Assembly (NCBI RefSeq): GCF_042432825.1
Contig: NZ_JBHLWN010000002.1
Coordinates: 1 to 64,000, forward strand
Origin: Gordoniibacillus chartarius
Lineage (GTDB): Bacteria > Bacillota > Bacilli > Paenibacillales > NBRC-103111
Length of the DNA: 64,000 nucleotides
Reading direction: 5' to 3'
Each line of letters begins with the position of its first letter. Position 1 is the stretch's first letter. Positions 38,001-53,000 of the stretch are shown in pieces. The notes under the pieces are model-generated. The model did not search any database. It was not told where the DNA came from and saw only the letters and a list, made by a program, of their open reading frames with translations. Both the position numbers and the translations under genes were made by a program.

Positions 38001-41000
38001 CGCATAAATGCCGACGATCATTTCCAGCGAACGCTCGGCCATCAGCGCGACCGGCTGGTCGGCTTCCACGCCCGCGCTGCGCAGCGAGCGGGCGAGCCGG
38101 TTTGCCAGCTCGTTCAGCTCCCGGTACGTCAGGCGGCTGTCCTCGTACTTGACGGCGACCTGCTCCGGCGTACGCTCCGCCTGCTCTTCGAACAGCTGGT
38201 GGATCGTCTTATCCCGCGGATAGTCCGCCGCAGTTGCGTTGAACTGCATCGTTATTTGCTCGCGCTCTTCCGCTGACAGCAGCTCCAGCTCGCTGACGCG
38301 GATGTCCGGTTTGCTCGCGATCTGCCCCAACACTCGTATGAGGTGCCCTTTGATCCGCTCCATGATGCTCCGATCATACACGGATGCATTGTATTCCAGA
38401 CGAATGCCGATCTCGTCGCCGGGAATGACGATCACATTCAAGTCGTAGTTCGTTTGCTCGACCATTTCCACGTCTGCGATCGCCAACCCCGCCGGTTCGC
38501 CGCTGCCGAGCTGTTCCATCCGCTGCTCCACCGGGTAGTTTTCGAACACCATAATATGGCTGATCAAATCTTGCTTTCGTTCGCTATGCGCCTGGATTTC
38601 ATACAGCGGATACGTATCGTACGTTTGGGAAGCGAGTGCCTGCTCCTGCACCCGGCGCATCGCTGCCGCGAACGGTTCTTCCGCCTCGCAGCGCACGCGC
38701 ACCGGAATCGTGTTAATGAACAAGCCGATCATCGTTTCGATGCCGGGAATTTCCGCCGGCCTTCCCGAAACGACGCTGCCGAACACGGCATCCTGCGTGC
38801 CGTTATACCGCTGCAGCACGATGCCCCAGGCCGTTTGCAGCAAGCTGTTGACCGTCACCTGCTCCCGCTTCGCCGTCTGATCGATCGCTTCGGTCAGCTC
38901 CCGGCCGAAGGAGAACACCAGCTTCTCAGGAGCGTATCCCGCCGTCTTATCCGCAGCTTTCGCCTGCGGCAGCGCCGTCTGATGCTCGTACTCGGCCAAG
39001 TAATCGCTCCAGTATGCCGACGCCGCTTCACGGTCCTGACGCTCCAGCCATTCGATGTATTGGCTATACGGATAAGCTTCGCCCAGCATCGGCTGCTGGT
39101 GCTTCACCATCGCAAAGTAAACGTCGAACACTTCTTTCGTGACAAGGGACACGCACCAGCCGTCCATCAAAATATGATGGAAGCTCCACAGGAAGCGGTA
39201 CGTCTCGTCGCCGGTACGCACGATCGATACGCGGATCAGCGCATCTTCGGCGAGATCAAAGCCCCGCGCTTTGTCTTCCTGCTTCAAGGCATCGAGGTAC
39301 GATTCGCGCCGTTCCTCTTCGATTCCGCGAATGTCTTCGTAACGGTATCCCGGCCGCTTGCTGCGGAATACGACCTGCATCGGCTCTTCCTTCCAGCCGC
39401 TGTAGAAATTCGTCCGCAGCACGGCATGCCGCTGCGTTAACGCTTCAAGGCTTTTCCCGAACGCTTCCTCATCCAAGCTACCATGAACGGTAAACGTAGC
39501 CTGCTCAAAGTACACTCCCGATCCCGCATCCATCAAGCTGTGGAACAGCATCCCTTTTTGCATCGGCGTCAGCAAATATACGTTCTCGATCTCGCCGATG
39601 TGTGCGGTTTGCGCCTGGAGCCGGTCCAGCTCCTCGATGGTCAGGCCTTTATATAACACATCGCTCGGCGTCAGCTCCGGCCGTTCTTTGGCGATACAAT
39701 GCGTGATCACGTCCCGCAGGCTCGCTCTGAACATGCCGGCCAGCCCTTCCATCGTTTCCTTCCGGTACATCTTGCCGCTGTAGACGAGCGTCAGCGACAA
39801 TTCGCCGCCCGCGATCATGCCGTTCACATCGAGCGAATGTGTTCTTGGCATGCTCTCGCCGATAGTCTGACCACTCGAATACGGGGATATTTGCAAGGCG
39901 TTGTTTTGCAAATCCTGATCGAACTGTCCTAAATAGTTGAAGCTGATTTCCGGTGTATACGCATGCTCCCGGAATGCGCCGCCTTCCATATTCGAAGTCA
40001 TATATTTCAGAATGCCGCAGCCGATCCCTTTGTTCGGAATTTGGCGCAAGCTTTCCTTCACACTCTTGATCCGCTGCGCGACCTCCTGCCCCGCCTTCAT
40101 GTCCAATACGACAGGGTACTGGCTGGTAAACCATCCGACGGTACGCGTGATGTCGATATCCGGGACGACGGACTCCCTGCCATGCCCTTCCAGCTCTACA
40201 GCGATTTGCTCCATGCCGGTCCATTCGTGAACCGCCATCCCGAGCGCCGTCAGCAGCAGGTCGTTCATATCCGTACCGTACGCCCGGTGCGCCTGTTTGA
40301 GCAGCCGCTCGGTCTCATCCCGCGTCCATCTTATCGTAACGGTTTCGCTGTCTCCCATCACCGCGCGCTCCTGTGCGAAATCGCGTGTCAGCGGCTTGGA
40401 TCCGGCTTGCGCGATCCGCTCCCAGTAAGCGCGTTCACTCTCCATGGCCGTGCTGCCGGCATAGGCGGCAAGCCGCTCCGCCCACATGCGGAACGAATCC
40501 GTTTTATCCGGAAGACGAATGACCTGGCCGCGCACCGCCTGCTCATAGCCCGACGCCAAGTCCTCGAACAAGATTCGCCACGATACCCCGTCCACCGCCA
40601 AATGATGGACGACGATCAGCAGATGATCTCCGTCTGCGCAGCGGAACAGTCCGAGCTTCAGCAAAGGCCCTGTCTGCAGGTGGATGCCGCGCTGCAGCCT
40701 GCTCACGTTGTCAGCGATATCCCGGGAGCAGCCGGCCTTCTCGCGGAAATCCATCACATCGAGACTGTAGAGCTCACCTTCCGAAATGCCCCGGTTATAC
40801 GCCGCATACCCGCTTTCGGTCCTGCGGAATACGAGGCGAAGCGCATCATGGTGCTCGGCGAGCTTCCGCACGGCTTGACGAAGCGCCGTTTCCTCGAAGC
40901 CTTCCTCCCTGTACAGCATAACCGCCTGATTAAAATGGTGCGGTTCATCGTACGCCAGTCCGAAGAACCAGCGCTGAATCGGCGTCAGGGGCATCTCTCC

Positions 41001-44000
41001 TTGCACTTCCCCTTGGTCCGCACGCCTGCCTGACGGCTGGACATAGGGGTTTAGTTCCGCCACAGTCGGATATTTGAACAAGTTCTTGATCTCCAGCTTG
41101 TAACCAGCCTGATGCAGTCTGGCCGACACTTGAATCGCTTTGATCGAGTCGCCGCCAAGCTCGAAGAAATTGTCGAGCACGCCGATCGGACGCCCGGTTC
41201 CGAGTACTTTCTGCCATACTTCAATGATCGTCCGCTCCACCGGAGACCGTGGCGCAACGTATTCCGCTCCGGTTTGCACGCTTTCGTCCGGAGCCGGCAG
41301 CGCCTTGCGGTCGATCTTGCCGTTCGGAGTCAGCGGCATCCGCTCCAGCTGTACGAAGAACGACGGAATCATGTACGCAGGCAGCTCCTGCGCCAGCGCG
41401 CTTCGCAGCTCGCCCACGGCAAGCGGCTTATCCGCTACAAAATACGCACACAGCTGTTTTTGGCCATCGCCGCTTTCCCGTACGGTCACTACCGCTTCTT
41501 GAACGGACGCCGCTTTCAGAAGGTGCGCTTCGACTTCGCCGAGCTCGATCCGGAAGCCGCGGATTTTCACCTGATCGTCTATTCTGCCCAAATATTCGAT
41601 GCTGCCGTCCGGCAGCCATCTGGCCAGATCGCCAGTCCGGTACATCCGCTCGCCCGGCGCAAACGGGCTCGCCGTGAACTTCTCCGCGGTCAGCTCCGGC
41701 ATATTCAAGTATCCTCTTGCGAGACCGGCGCCGGCGAGGCACAGCTCGCCCGGTACGCCGACCGGCTGCAGCTGATTGTGAGCACCCACGATATAGACCC
41801 GGTTGTTGGCGATGGGCTTGCCGATCGAAAGCGGCTGATCCGCATGATCGATCCGCAGCGATGTCGAGACGACGCTGTTTTCGGTCGGGCCGTATTCGTT
41901 GCAGATTTCAACAGCCGGATGCATCGCTTTCAGCTTCTGTACGAGCAAGGAGGTGAGCTTTTCCCCGCCGACGACGACATTTTTCAGCGACCGCACATCA
42001 TGACTGTTCATATGCTCGAGCAGCGTCATCAAGAAGCTTGGCGAGCTCTGCAGATGGGTAATGCCACTTTCGGCTATAGCATGGCGGATCGCGGAAGGCT
42101 CCTTGCTGTCCTCGTCGCTCAAGAGATATACCGTTGCCCCCGATACGAGCGGTCCGAACAGATGCGTCAAGAACGGATCGAACACAAACGGTGTCAGCAT
42201 CAGCGCACGATCGTTCCGGGTGAAGCGGTATGCATCGGCTTTCCAGCCAATCGTGTTGGCGATGCTGCGATGCTCGATCATCACGCCTTTCGGCCTGCCT
42301 GTCGTTCCCGACGTATAGATGACATAGGCCAAGTCGTTCGGCCCGGCTTCAAGCCCCAGATTCGAGCCGTCCCTATCATAAGCCGCCGGATCGCCCAGCT
42401 CGACGATGCTGCCCGCAAAGCTGACGCGATCCTGCAAGCCGGCCTGCAGAAGCAGCAGCTGTGCGCCCGAATCGTCCAGCATGAAGCGGATGCGCTCCTG
42501 CGGATATTCCGGGTCGATCGGCACGTAAGCTCCGCCTGCCTTCATAATCGCGAGCAGGCCGACGATCATCTCCAGCGAGCGCTCCGCCATGATGCCCACG
42601 ATCCGCTCCGCCTGTACGCCTTGCCCGCGCAGCGTGCGCGCCAGCCGGTTCGCCTGCTCGTTCAGCTCGCGGTAAGTCAAACTGCGTTCTGCGAAGATGA
42701 CCGCCGCCTGCTCCGGCGTGCGTTCCGCCTGCTCCTCGAACAGCCGATGGATCGTCTTGCCACGGGGATATGCCGCGTAAGTATCGTTAAACTGCTCCAT
42801 AAGTTGAAGTTTTTCTTGATCCGAAACGATCTCGATGGATGAAAGCTTCGCTTCCATATTTAGCGTTACAGCATCGATCAGCCTAAGGAAATGCATCGCC
42901 ATCCGCTCAACTGTTTCCCGCTTATAGAGGGCCGTCGCGTATTCGATGCTGCAAATGAGCTTGTCCGCTTCCTCAAACAAGTTGAACGTCAGGTCAAACT
43001 TCGCCATCCGATGCTCGCCGGCGTTCGGCGTAAACGTCAAACCCTCGATACTCAGCTCTTTGACCCCGCCGCTCTGCAACACAAACATCGTGTCAAACAG
43101 CGGGTTGCGGCTCATATCCCGGTTCAGATCCAGCCGGTCAACCAAGTCCTCGAACGGATATTCCTGATTTTCGTACGCTTTGAGCGCCAGCTCCTTGATT
43201 TCCAGCACGTGGTCGCGGAACGTCTTCTCGCCCTCGGGGCAGCTGCGGATCGCCAAGGTGCCGACGAACATGCCGATCATCGGTTCGAGGTCCGCATGCG
43301 TCCGTCCCGCGATCGGGGTGCCGACAACGATGTCTTCCTGTCCCGTGTATTTGTGCAGCAGCGCCGTATAAGCTGCCAGCAAAACCATGTACAAGGTCGT
43401 GCCGGTCTGCGAAGCGAGCTGCCGCAGCCGTTCCAGTCTTGTCCGATCGACGGCGGCTTCGAACGTATCGCCCCGGAAGGTGCGCACGGCCGGTCTCGAG
43501 TAATCGGTCGGCATGTCCAATACCGGAATGTCCCCGCCGAACACATCCAGCCAGTACGCTTCCTGACGGCTCATTCGCGGGCTGTGCAGCTCCTTCTGCT
43601 GCCACGCCGCATAATCCTTGTATTGAACTCTCAGCGGGGAGAGCTCTTCTCCGTTGTATAGCTGTACAAATTCTTTCATGAATATGTTCATCGATGCGCC
43701 GTCGGAGATGATATGGTGCATATCGAACAGAAGCAGATGCCGCTCCTGTTCCAAACGGATCAGCCCTGCGCGCAGGAGTGGCGGCCTTTGCAGATCGAAG
43801 GGGCGCACAAAGTCCCGCATCATGCTGCGGATATGCTCCTCTACCGTCTCTGATCGTTCTACAGTCCAATATTCCACGGCAAAATCGACTTCCTGCTGCA
43901 CCCGCTGCACCGGTTCCCCGTTCGCCAGCTCAAAGCCGGTCCGCAGCGTCTCGTGGCGTGCGATGAGCTTTCGGAACGCAGCCGCAAGCCGGTCCCGGTC

Positions 44001-47000
44001 GAGCGGGCCTTCAACCTGCATGGCACCGGGCATGTTGTAGCTGAGCTCCGCGCCTTCGAGCTGGTTCAATATATACAGCCGCTTTTGGGCGGATGACACC
44101 GGGTAGCTTGCACGTTCTTCTGTGACCGGAATGGCGGCGTACGCCGTTTGCTTCATACCGGATATGACCTCCGACAGCTGCTCGACGGTCGGTGCCCGGA
44201 ACACTTCCCGCAGCGGCACATGGATGTCCAGTTGTTTGTGTATTTTGGCTATAAGTGTAGTTGCCCGCAAGGAGTGCCCGCCAAGGTCAAAGAAGTTGTC
44301 CTTCACCCCGATGCCCGGAAGCCCGAGCACCTCCTGCCATAGCTGCACGAGCTCCGCTTCAAGCGGTGTCCGTGGCGCGACGTATGCCGTACCTGTCTGC
44401 ACGCTTCCTTCCGGTGCCGGCAGTGCCTTGCGGTCGATCTTGCCGTTCGGAGTCAGCGGCATCCGCTCCAGCTGTACGAAGTACGACGGAATCATGTACG
44501 CAGGCAGCTCCTGCGCCAGCGCGCTTCGCAGCTCGCCCACGGCGAGCGGCTTATCCGCTACAAAATACGCACACAGCTGCTTTTGGCCTTCGTCACTTTC
44601 CCGTACGGTCACTACCGCTTCTTGAACGGAAGCCGTTCTCAGAAGCTGCGCTTCGACTTCGCCGAGCTCGATCCGGAAGCCGCGGATTTTCACCTGATCG
44701 TCGATTCTGCCCAAATATTCGATGCTGCCGTCCGGCAGCCATCTGGCCAGATCGCCCGTCCGGTACATCCGCTCGCCCGGCGCAAACGGGCTCGCCGTGA
44801 ACTTCTCCGCGGTCAGCTCCGGCATATTCAAGTACCCTCTTGCAAGACCTGCGCCGGCAAGGCACAGCTCGCCCGGTACGCCGACCGGCTGCAGCTGATT
44901 GTTACCGCCCACGATATAGACACGATTGTTCGCAATCGGTTTACCGATGGAAAGCGGCTGATCCGCATGATCGATCCGCAGCGAAGTGGAGACGACGCTG
45001 TTTTCGGTCGGGCCGTATTCGTTGCAAATCTCAACAGCCGGATGCATCGTTTTCAGCTTCTGAACGAGCGCCGAGGATAACTTTTCCCCGCCGACGACGA
45101 CATTTTTCAGCGATTGCACATCATGAGTGTCCATATGCTCGAGCAGCGTCATCAGGAAGCTCGGAGAGCTTTGCAGATGCGTGATGCCGCTATCGGCCAA
45201 CGCCTTGCGGATCGCGGGCGCATCCTTGCTCTCCTCATCGTTCAGGAGATGGACCGCCGCCCCCGATACGAGCGGACCGAACAGATGCGTAAGGAACGGA
45301 TCGAACACGAACGGTGTCAGCATCAGCGCGCGATCGTCGTGTGAGTAGCGGTATGCATCGGCCTTCCACGTTATCGTGTTGGCGATGCTGCGATGCTCGA
45401 TCATCACGCCTTTCGGCCTGCCAGTCGTTCCCGATGTGTAGATGACATAGGCCAAGTCGTTCGGCCCGGCTTCAAGCTCCAAATTCGAGCCGTCGCTATC
45501 ATAAGCCGCCGGATCGTCCAGCTCGATGATACTCCCCGCGAAGCTGACGCGTTCCCGCAAGCCGCCCTGCAGGAGCAGCAGCTCTGCGCCCGAATCGTCC
45601 AGCATATAGCGGATGCGCTCCTGCGGATATTCCGGATCGATCGGCACGTAAGCTCCGCCTGCTTTCATAATCGCGAGCAGGCCGACGATCATCTCCAGCG
45701 AGCGCTCCGCCATGATGCCCGCAATGCGCTCGGCACGTACGCCTTCCGCGCGCAGCGTGCGCGCCAGCCGGTTCGCCCGCTCGTTCAGCTCGCGGTAGGT
45801 CAGCCCGCGCCCAGCGAAGACGACCGCCGTCTGCTCCGGCGTGCGCTCCGCCTGTTCCTCGAACAGCTGATAAATCGTCTTGTCACGGGAAAATTCCGCG
45901 TAAGTATCGTTAAACTGCTCCAAAATCTGCAGCCGCTCATCAGCGGTCACCATATTTAAGGACGAAAGTGTGCTTTGCGGATCGTTGACGATCGCATCGA
46001 TCAACCGCAGCAAGTGGCTCGCCATCCGCCTGACGGTTTCCGGCTTGAACAATGAAGCTGCATATTCGAGCTGGCACACAATTTGTTCCGCTTGCTCCTC
46101 AGCGCTGAGAGTCAGATCGTACTTCGACACGTGAAATTCCCCGGTGCTTCTTCGCCCCAGCTTCAAGCCTTCAATCGCCAGCTCCCCTTGCTCCGCATTC
46201 TGCAGCACGAACATCGTGTCGAACAGCGGATTACGGCTTAAATCCCGCTTCAGATCGAGCTTCTCGACCAGTTCTTCGAACGGATAGTCTTGATTCTCGA
46301 ACGCCTGTAAAGCACGCTGCTGAACCTCCTGCAAATAATCCAGGAACGACTTCTCCGCAGCCGGATAGCTGCGAATCGCCAGCGTATTCACGAACATGCC
46401 GATGATGCCGCTCAGGTCGGCATGCGGTCTGCCCGCGATCGGACTGCCGACGATAATATCTTCCTGACCCGTATATTTGTGCAGCAGCGTTGTGTACACA
46501 GAAAGCAAAACCATATACAAGGTCGAACCGGTTTGCGCAGCGAGCCGCCGCAGCGCCGCAGACCTCGCTTCGTCGATGACAAATTCCAAGCGGTTCCCCC
46601 GGTAGCTCCATACCGCCGGTCTCGCGTAATCGGTCGGCATATCCAGAGCCGGAATGTCTCCGCGATACTGCCCAAGCCAGTAAGCCTCCTGCCGCATCAA
46701 GCGCTCGCTGTGCGCTTCCGTCTGCTGCCAAGCCGCATAATCCTTGTACTGGATCCGAAGCGGTGCTAGTGATTCTCCCTTGTACAGCCGGACGAATTCC
46801 TCGATAAGAATGCCTATGGAGGCGCCGTCAGACACGATATGATGCATGTCGAACAGCAGCAGATGGCGTTCCCGCTCAAGCCGAATCAGCCCTACCCGGA
46901 GGAGAGGCGGCATCCGCAAGTCGAACTCGCGTACGAATCCGCGAACGGCGGCGTCGACTTCTTCTTCCGCTGCCTGCATCACTTCTACAGCAAAATCCAC

Positions 47001-50000
47001 ATCCCGGTGAATCCGCTGCACCGGCTCCCCGTTCTCGAGCGCAAAGCTGGTGCGCAGCGATTCGTGTCGCTCGATCAGCCGGCGGAACGCCCCTTCCAGA
47101 CGACCCGGGTCAAGCGGACCTTCGATCGTCATGACGCCCGGCATGTTATAGCTGAGCTCCGCTCCGTCGAAGCCTTCGAGCTGATTCAAAATAAATAACC
47201 GCTTCTGTGCAGAGGAGACCGGGTAGTAGCTTCTATCTTCTGTGACCGGAATGGCTGCGTAAGCGGAAGCCTCCATTCCCGAGATTTCGCCCGCGAGCTG
47301 TTCAATCGTCGGCAATTGAAAAATCGTCTTCAGCGGCACGTTCCGGTTCAGTTCTTTATGAATTTGAGCCACAAGGGCTGTAGCCCGCAGCGAATGGCCG
47401 CCCAGGTCAAAGAAATTGTCCTTCACGCCGATCGTCTGCACGCCGAGCACTTCCTGCCAGATGCGGACCAGCAGCGTTTCCACAGGCGTACGGGGCGCCA
47501 CGTAGTCCGCGCCTGTTTGAACGCCGCCTTGAGGTGCGGGCAGTGCCTTGCGGTCCACCTTGCCGTTCGAAGTAAGCGGCATGCGCTCCAGCTGCACGAA
47601 GTAGGACGGGATCATGTAGGCTGGCATCTCCTGTGACAGCGCACTGCGCAGCTCATTTACGGTAAGCGGCTTGTCCGCCACGAAATAGGCGACGAGCTGC
47701 TTGTGCCCGGCCTCGTCGTCGCGGGCGACGACGACCGCTTCTTGGACGGACGCCGCCTTCGCCAGCTGCGCCTCGACCTCGCCCAGCTCGATCCGGTAGC
47801 CGCGGATTTTCACCTGGTGGTCGATCCGGCCCAAATATTCCATGCTGCCGTCCGGCAGCCATCTTGCAAGGTCCCCTGCCCTGTACAGCCGCTCGCCGGG
47901 TACGAACGGATGATCCACAAACTTCTCTGCGGTCAAATCGGGACGGTTCAAATAGCCTCTCGCCAGTCCGTCGCCCGCTACATACAACTCGCCCGCCACG
48001 CCGACAGGCACAGGTCGCCGATGTTCGTCCAAAATGTACGTTCGCAGTGTCGGGATCGGTTTTCCGATATTGCTCTTGGCCTGCTCGATCTCAACTGACG
48101 TAATTTCTTTGTACGTGACATGAACCGTCGTTTCCGTGATCCCGTACATATTGATCAATTGGACATCCGGATAAGCCGCCTTCCAGTCCTTCAACAAATA
48201 CGGGCTTAACGCCTCGCCGCCGAAAATGACCTTCCGCAAGCTCAACCGGCCAGCTTCACCTTTGGACAACGCTTCCTGCAGCAGCTGGTAGAAATATGTT
48301 GGCGTCTGATTCAATATCGTCACCCGGCGCTCATGCAGCAGCTGCAGGAACTGCTTCGGACTTTTCGCCGTTAGCGACGGGACGATGACGAGCTTGCCTC
48401 CGTACAGCAGCGCGCCGTACATTTCCCATACCGAGAAATCGAAGCAGAACGAATGAAACAGTGTCCACGTATCGGAAGCATCGAAATCGAACAAGCTTTT
48501 GCTATTGAACAGCAGCCGGACGACGTTTTTATGCTCGATCAGCGTGCCTTTCGGCTTACCGGTCGTTCCCGACGTATAGATTACATAAGCCAGATGGTGC
48601 GGTCCGCTCGCCGGGACGAGATTCAAAGCAGCTTCCCCGCTGTACGAAGCCTCGTTGTCCAGCTCGATCACTGTACCGGCAAACGTTACGCTGTCCCGCA
48701 AATGTCCTTGCACCAGCAGCAGCTGCGCCCCCGAATCGTCCAGCATGAAACGGATGCGTTCCTGCGGATATTCCGGGTCGACCGGCACATAAGCGCCGCC
48801 CGCTTTCAAGATCGCGAGAATGCCGACGACCATCTCGATCGAACGCTCCGCCATAATCCCGACAAGCTGATCGGACTGCACGCCCTCCGCACGCAACGTG
48901 CTCGCCAGCCGGTTCGCCCGCTCGTTCAGCTCCCGGTAAGTCAACACGCGACCTTCATACTCGACGGCCGCATGATCCGGCGTGCGCTCCGCCTGCTCCT
49001 CGAACAGCTGATGGATCGTCTTTTCCCGTGGATAATCCGCATCCGTATCGTTAAATTGCTCCAAAATCTCCCGCATTTCTTGAGGTGTCACGATATCCGC
49101 AGACGATAGCGTCATCTGCGGGCTTTCCGCCATCGCATCGATCAATCGGAGCAAATGATTCGCCATCCGTTTCATCGTTTCCGGCGTATACAGCGATGTC
49201 GCATATTCGAAATGGCAGGCGATCCGTTCCGCTTCCTCCGAAGCATGAAAGGTTAGGTCGAACTTCGCAATGTGATGCTTGACAGGATACGGCTTAAACC
49301 GCAGCCCGTCGATGGCCAGCTCCCCCTGCTCCGCATTTTGCAGCACGAACACTGTGTCAAACAGCGGATGGCGGCTTACATCCCGTTTCAGATCGAGCTT
49401 CTCGACCAGCTCCTCAAATGGATAATCCTGGTTCTCATATGCCTTCAATGCGCTGTCTTTGATCTCCAGCAGATGATCCTGGAACGTCTTTCCTCCTGCC
49501 GGAAAGCTTCGGATCGCCAGCGTATTGACGAACATGCCGATGATGCCGTCGAGGTCGGCATGGGGCCTGCCGGCAATCGGGCTGCCGACGATGATGTCCT
49601 CCTGGCCGGAGTACTTATGCAGAAGAGTCGTAAATGCAGCAAGCAGCACCATGTATAAGGTGGAGCCGGTCTGCGCAGCGAGCTGCCGCAGCGAATCCGT
49701 TCTCGGACGGTCAATGACAAATTCCAAGCGGTCTCCCCGGTAGCTGCGTACCGCCGGTCTCGGATAATCCGCCGGCATATCCAGTACCGGAATGCTTCCG
49801 CGATATTGCTCAAGCCAGTAAGCTTCCTGCGTCTTTACTCTTTCGCTTTGCGCTTCCGCTTGCTGCCATGCCGCATAATCCTTGTACTGAATCCGCAGCG
49901 GCGATAGCGTTTCTCCTCCATACAAGCGGACGAATTCCTCGATCAGTATGCCGATGGAGGCGCCGTCGGAAACGATATGATGCATGTCGAACAGCAGCAT

Positions 50001-53000
50001 ATGACGTTCCCGTTCCAGCTCGATCAGACCTACCCGCAGAAGCGGCGGCTTCCGCAGATCGAACTCGCGCACGAACCCGCTTATGATGGCGTCGGCGTCT
50101 TCTCCCGCAGCTTTCACCAATTCCACGGCAAAATCTACATCCTGATATACCCGCTGCACCGGCTCTCCGTTCTCCAGCTCAAAGCCGGTACGCAGCGACT
50201 CATGGCGCTCGATCAGAGATCGGAATGCTTCCTCCAGACGCTTTACGTTCAGAGGGCCTTCGACCGTCATGACACCCGGCATGTTGTAACTGAGCTCCGC
50301 ACCTTCAAAGCCTTCGAGCTGATTCAGGATAAACAACCGCTTTTGTGCGGAAGAGACCGGATAATAGCTTCGTTCTTCGCTGACCGGAATGGCAGCGTAC
50401 ACCGAAGAGTCCATGCTCAGGATCGTTTCCGCGAGCTGTTCGATCGTAGGCGATTGAAATACCGTCTTTAGCGGAATGCTGCGGTTCATCTCTTTATGAA
50501 TATGGGCCACAAGAGCCGTTGCCCGCAGCGAATGGCCGCCGAGATCAAAGAAATTGTCCTTCACGCCGACCTTCGGAACGGCGAGCACCTCTTGCCATAT
50601 ACGCGCCAGCTGCACTTCGAGCGGCGTGCGGGGCGCCACGAATTCGGCTTCCGTCACCATACCGCCTTCCGGCGCCGGCAGCGCCCTGCGATCCACTTTA
50701 CCGTTCGGTGTCAGCGGCAATTGCTCCAGCTGCACGAAGTGCGTTGGAATCATATAAGCCGGCAGCTCTTGCGCCAGCTCGCTGCGAAGATCGCTTACGG
50801 CAAGAGGCTTATCCGCAACGAAATACGCGACGAGGTGCTTCTGTCCGGCCTCGTCCTCGCGGGCGATCACGACCGCTTCCCGCACATCGGCCGTCTTCGC
50901 CAGCAGCGCTTCGATTTCCCCTAACTCGATCCGGAAGCCGCGGATTTTGACCTGCTGGTCGATCCGGCCGATATATTCGATACTGCCGTCCGGCAGCCAT
51001 CTGGCAAGATCTCCCGTCCGGTACATCCGCTCGCCCGGTGCGAAAGGGTTCGCTGCAAACTTGTCCGCGGTCAGCTCGGGGCGGTTCAAATATCCCCTTG
51101 CCAGCCCGTCGCCCGCTACGCACAGCTCACCCGCCACCCCGACGGGCTGCAGCTGATTGCCGGCACCGACAATATACACAGACGTGTTGCTGATCGGTCT
51201 TCCTATCGGCACGTTCACGGCATGCTCTTCAATTTTGTTAATGCCGTAAAATGTTGCGAACACTGTGCTTTCCGTCGGGCCGTACACATGGATGAGCTTA
51301 TTGGGTCCCAATTCATGTAACGCTCTTCTTGCATGTGAGACGGAAATTCGCTCGCCTCCGAACAGCACCTTTCGAACATGCCGTAAGCAGTCGATATTCA
51401 GATCCACAAGAACGTTGAACAGCGCGGTCGTAATAAACATGACCGAAATATGTTCCCGAGCGATTAACGCCGCCAATCCTCCCATGTCGAGTAAAGTTTG
51501 CTTGGAGCATAGTACGAGCCGGGCTCCGTTCAGCAGTGCGCCGAAGATGTCGAACGTCGATCCGTCGAAGGCATAGCTCGACAATTGCAGCACTTGATCC
51601 TGCCCGGTTATGTCAATATAGTTCGTGACTCGCACGACTCGCACGATATTCCGGTGCGTCGTCAAATTGCCCTTGGGCCTGCCCGTTGTCCCCGACGTAT
51701 ACATCACATAAGCCAAGCTGTCCGGCCCGCCCGCCGGCTCCAGATTGGAGCCGTCTTCATCATAAGCCGCCGCATCGTCCAGCTCCACGATTTTGCCGGA
51801 GTAACTTTCGACGGATACGCGGTTCCGCAATCCGCTTTGCAGCACCAGCAAGCTTGTCCCGGAATCGTCCAGCATGTAACGGATGCGCTCCTGCGGATAT
51901 TCCGGGTCGATCGGCACATAGGCTCCGCCGGCTTTCAATATCGCGAAAACTCCGACGACCATCTCCATGGAACGTTCGGCCATAAGCCCGATTGGCTGAT
52001 CGGTCTGCACGCCTTGCGCGCGCAGCGTGCGAGCGAGCCGGTTCGCCCGTTCGTTCAGCTCCTCGTACGTCATTCGGCTCCCCTCGAAGACGAGCGCCGT
52101 CTGCTCCGGCGTTTGCAACGCCTGTGCTTCAAACAGCTCAGCGATCGTCTTCTCGCGCGGATAATCCGATGCGGTTTCGTTAAACACCGTCAATATTTGC
52201 CGTTTTTCTTCTTCACTGATCAGCGACACTTCGGATATCGAATCCGACGGTCGGGAAACGATATGCCCGGCAACCGCGAGCAGACGCTGGATCATGGCGT
52301 TTACTTCATATTCCTCGAAAACCTCCGTCCGGTAATCGACAATGAGCTCGATATGCTGTTCGTCCAACATCTCTTTCACATGAATAGCAAAATCATTCAC
52401 TTCATGACCGCAGAAATGGTTACTCGTCTGGTAGGAGATGTTGTCAACATGCAGCCAGCTCATCGGCTGATATTCGATCGCAATGCCGAACAGACGCTGA
52501 ATGTCCTGCCCCTTGTGCATGTCCCTCAAATCTTGGATCAATTGATTATACGGGTACTTTTGATGCCGCAGAATCGCGCTTTGTTCCTTGGCCGTGAGCC
52601 GCAAGAACGAGATCAAATCCTGCTCCGGCTCCACAGTGAGCCTCGTCGCCACCGTACTGGCGAACATCCCGATCATATCTTTTTCTTTTTTCGTTGTGCG
52701 GTTGGCGTAGACGGTTCCGACCGTCAATTCGCGTTCATTCGTTACTTTATACAAATAAATGTACAAGCAGCCCAAGAAGAAGGTAAACACGCCGAGCTTG
52801 TTCGCTTCGCAAAACCGCTGTACATTTCGGTAAAGCGCATCGTCCATCGTCACGCTGATGCGCTTGGCAGCCGTGCTTACCGATAACGGATTGTATGGCT
52901 TAAGTCCTGTCAATTCGGGCAAATCCCGAAATTTGTCCAGCCAATACGTCCGGTCCTTTTGATAACGGTCCGAGCCCTCATATTCCTGTTCTACATGCAA

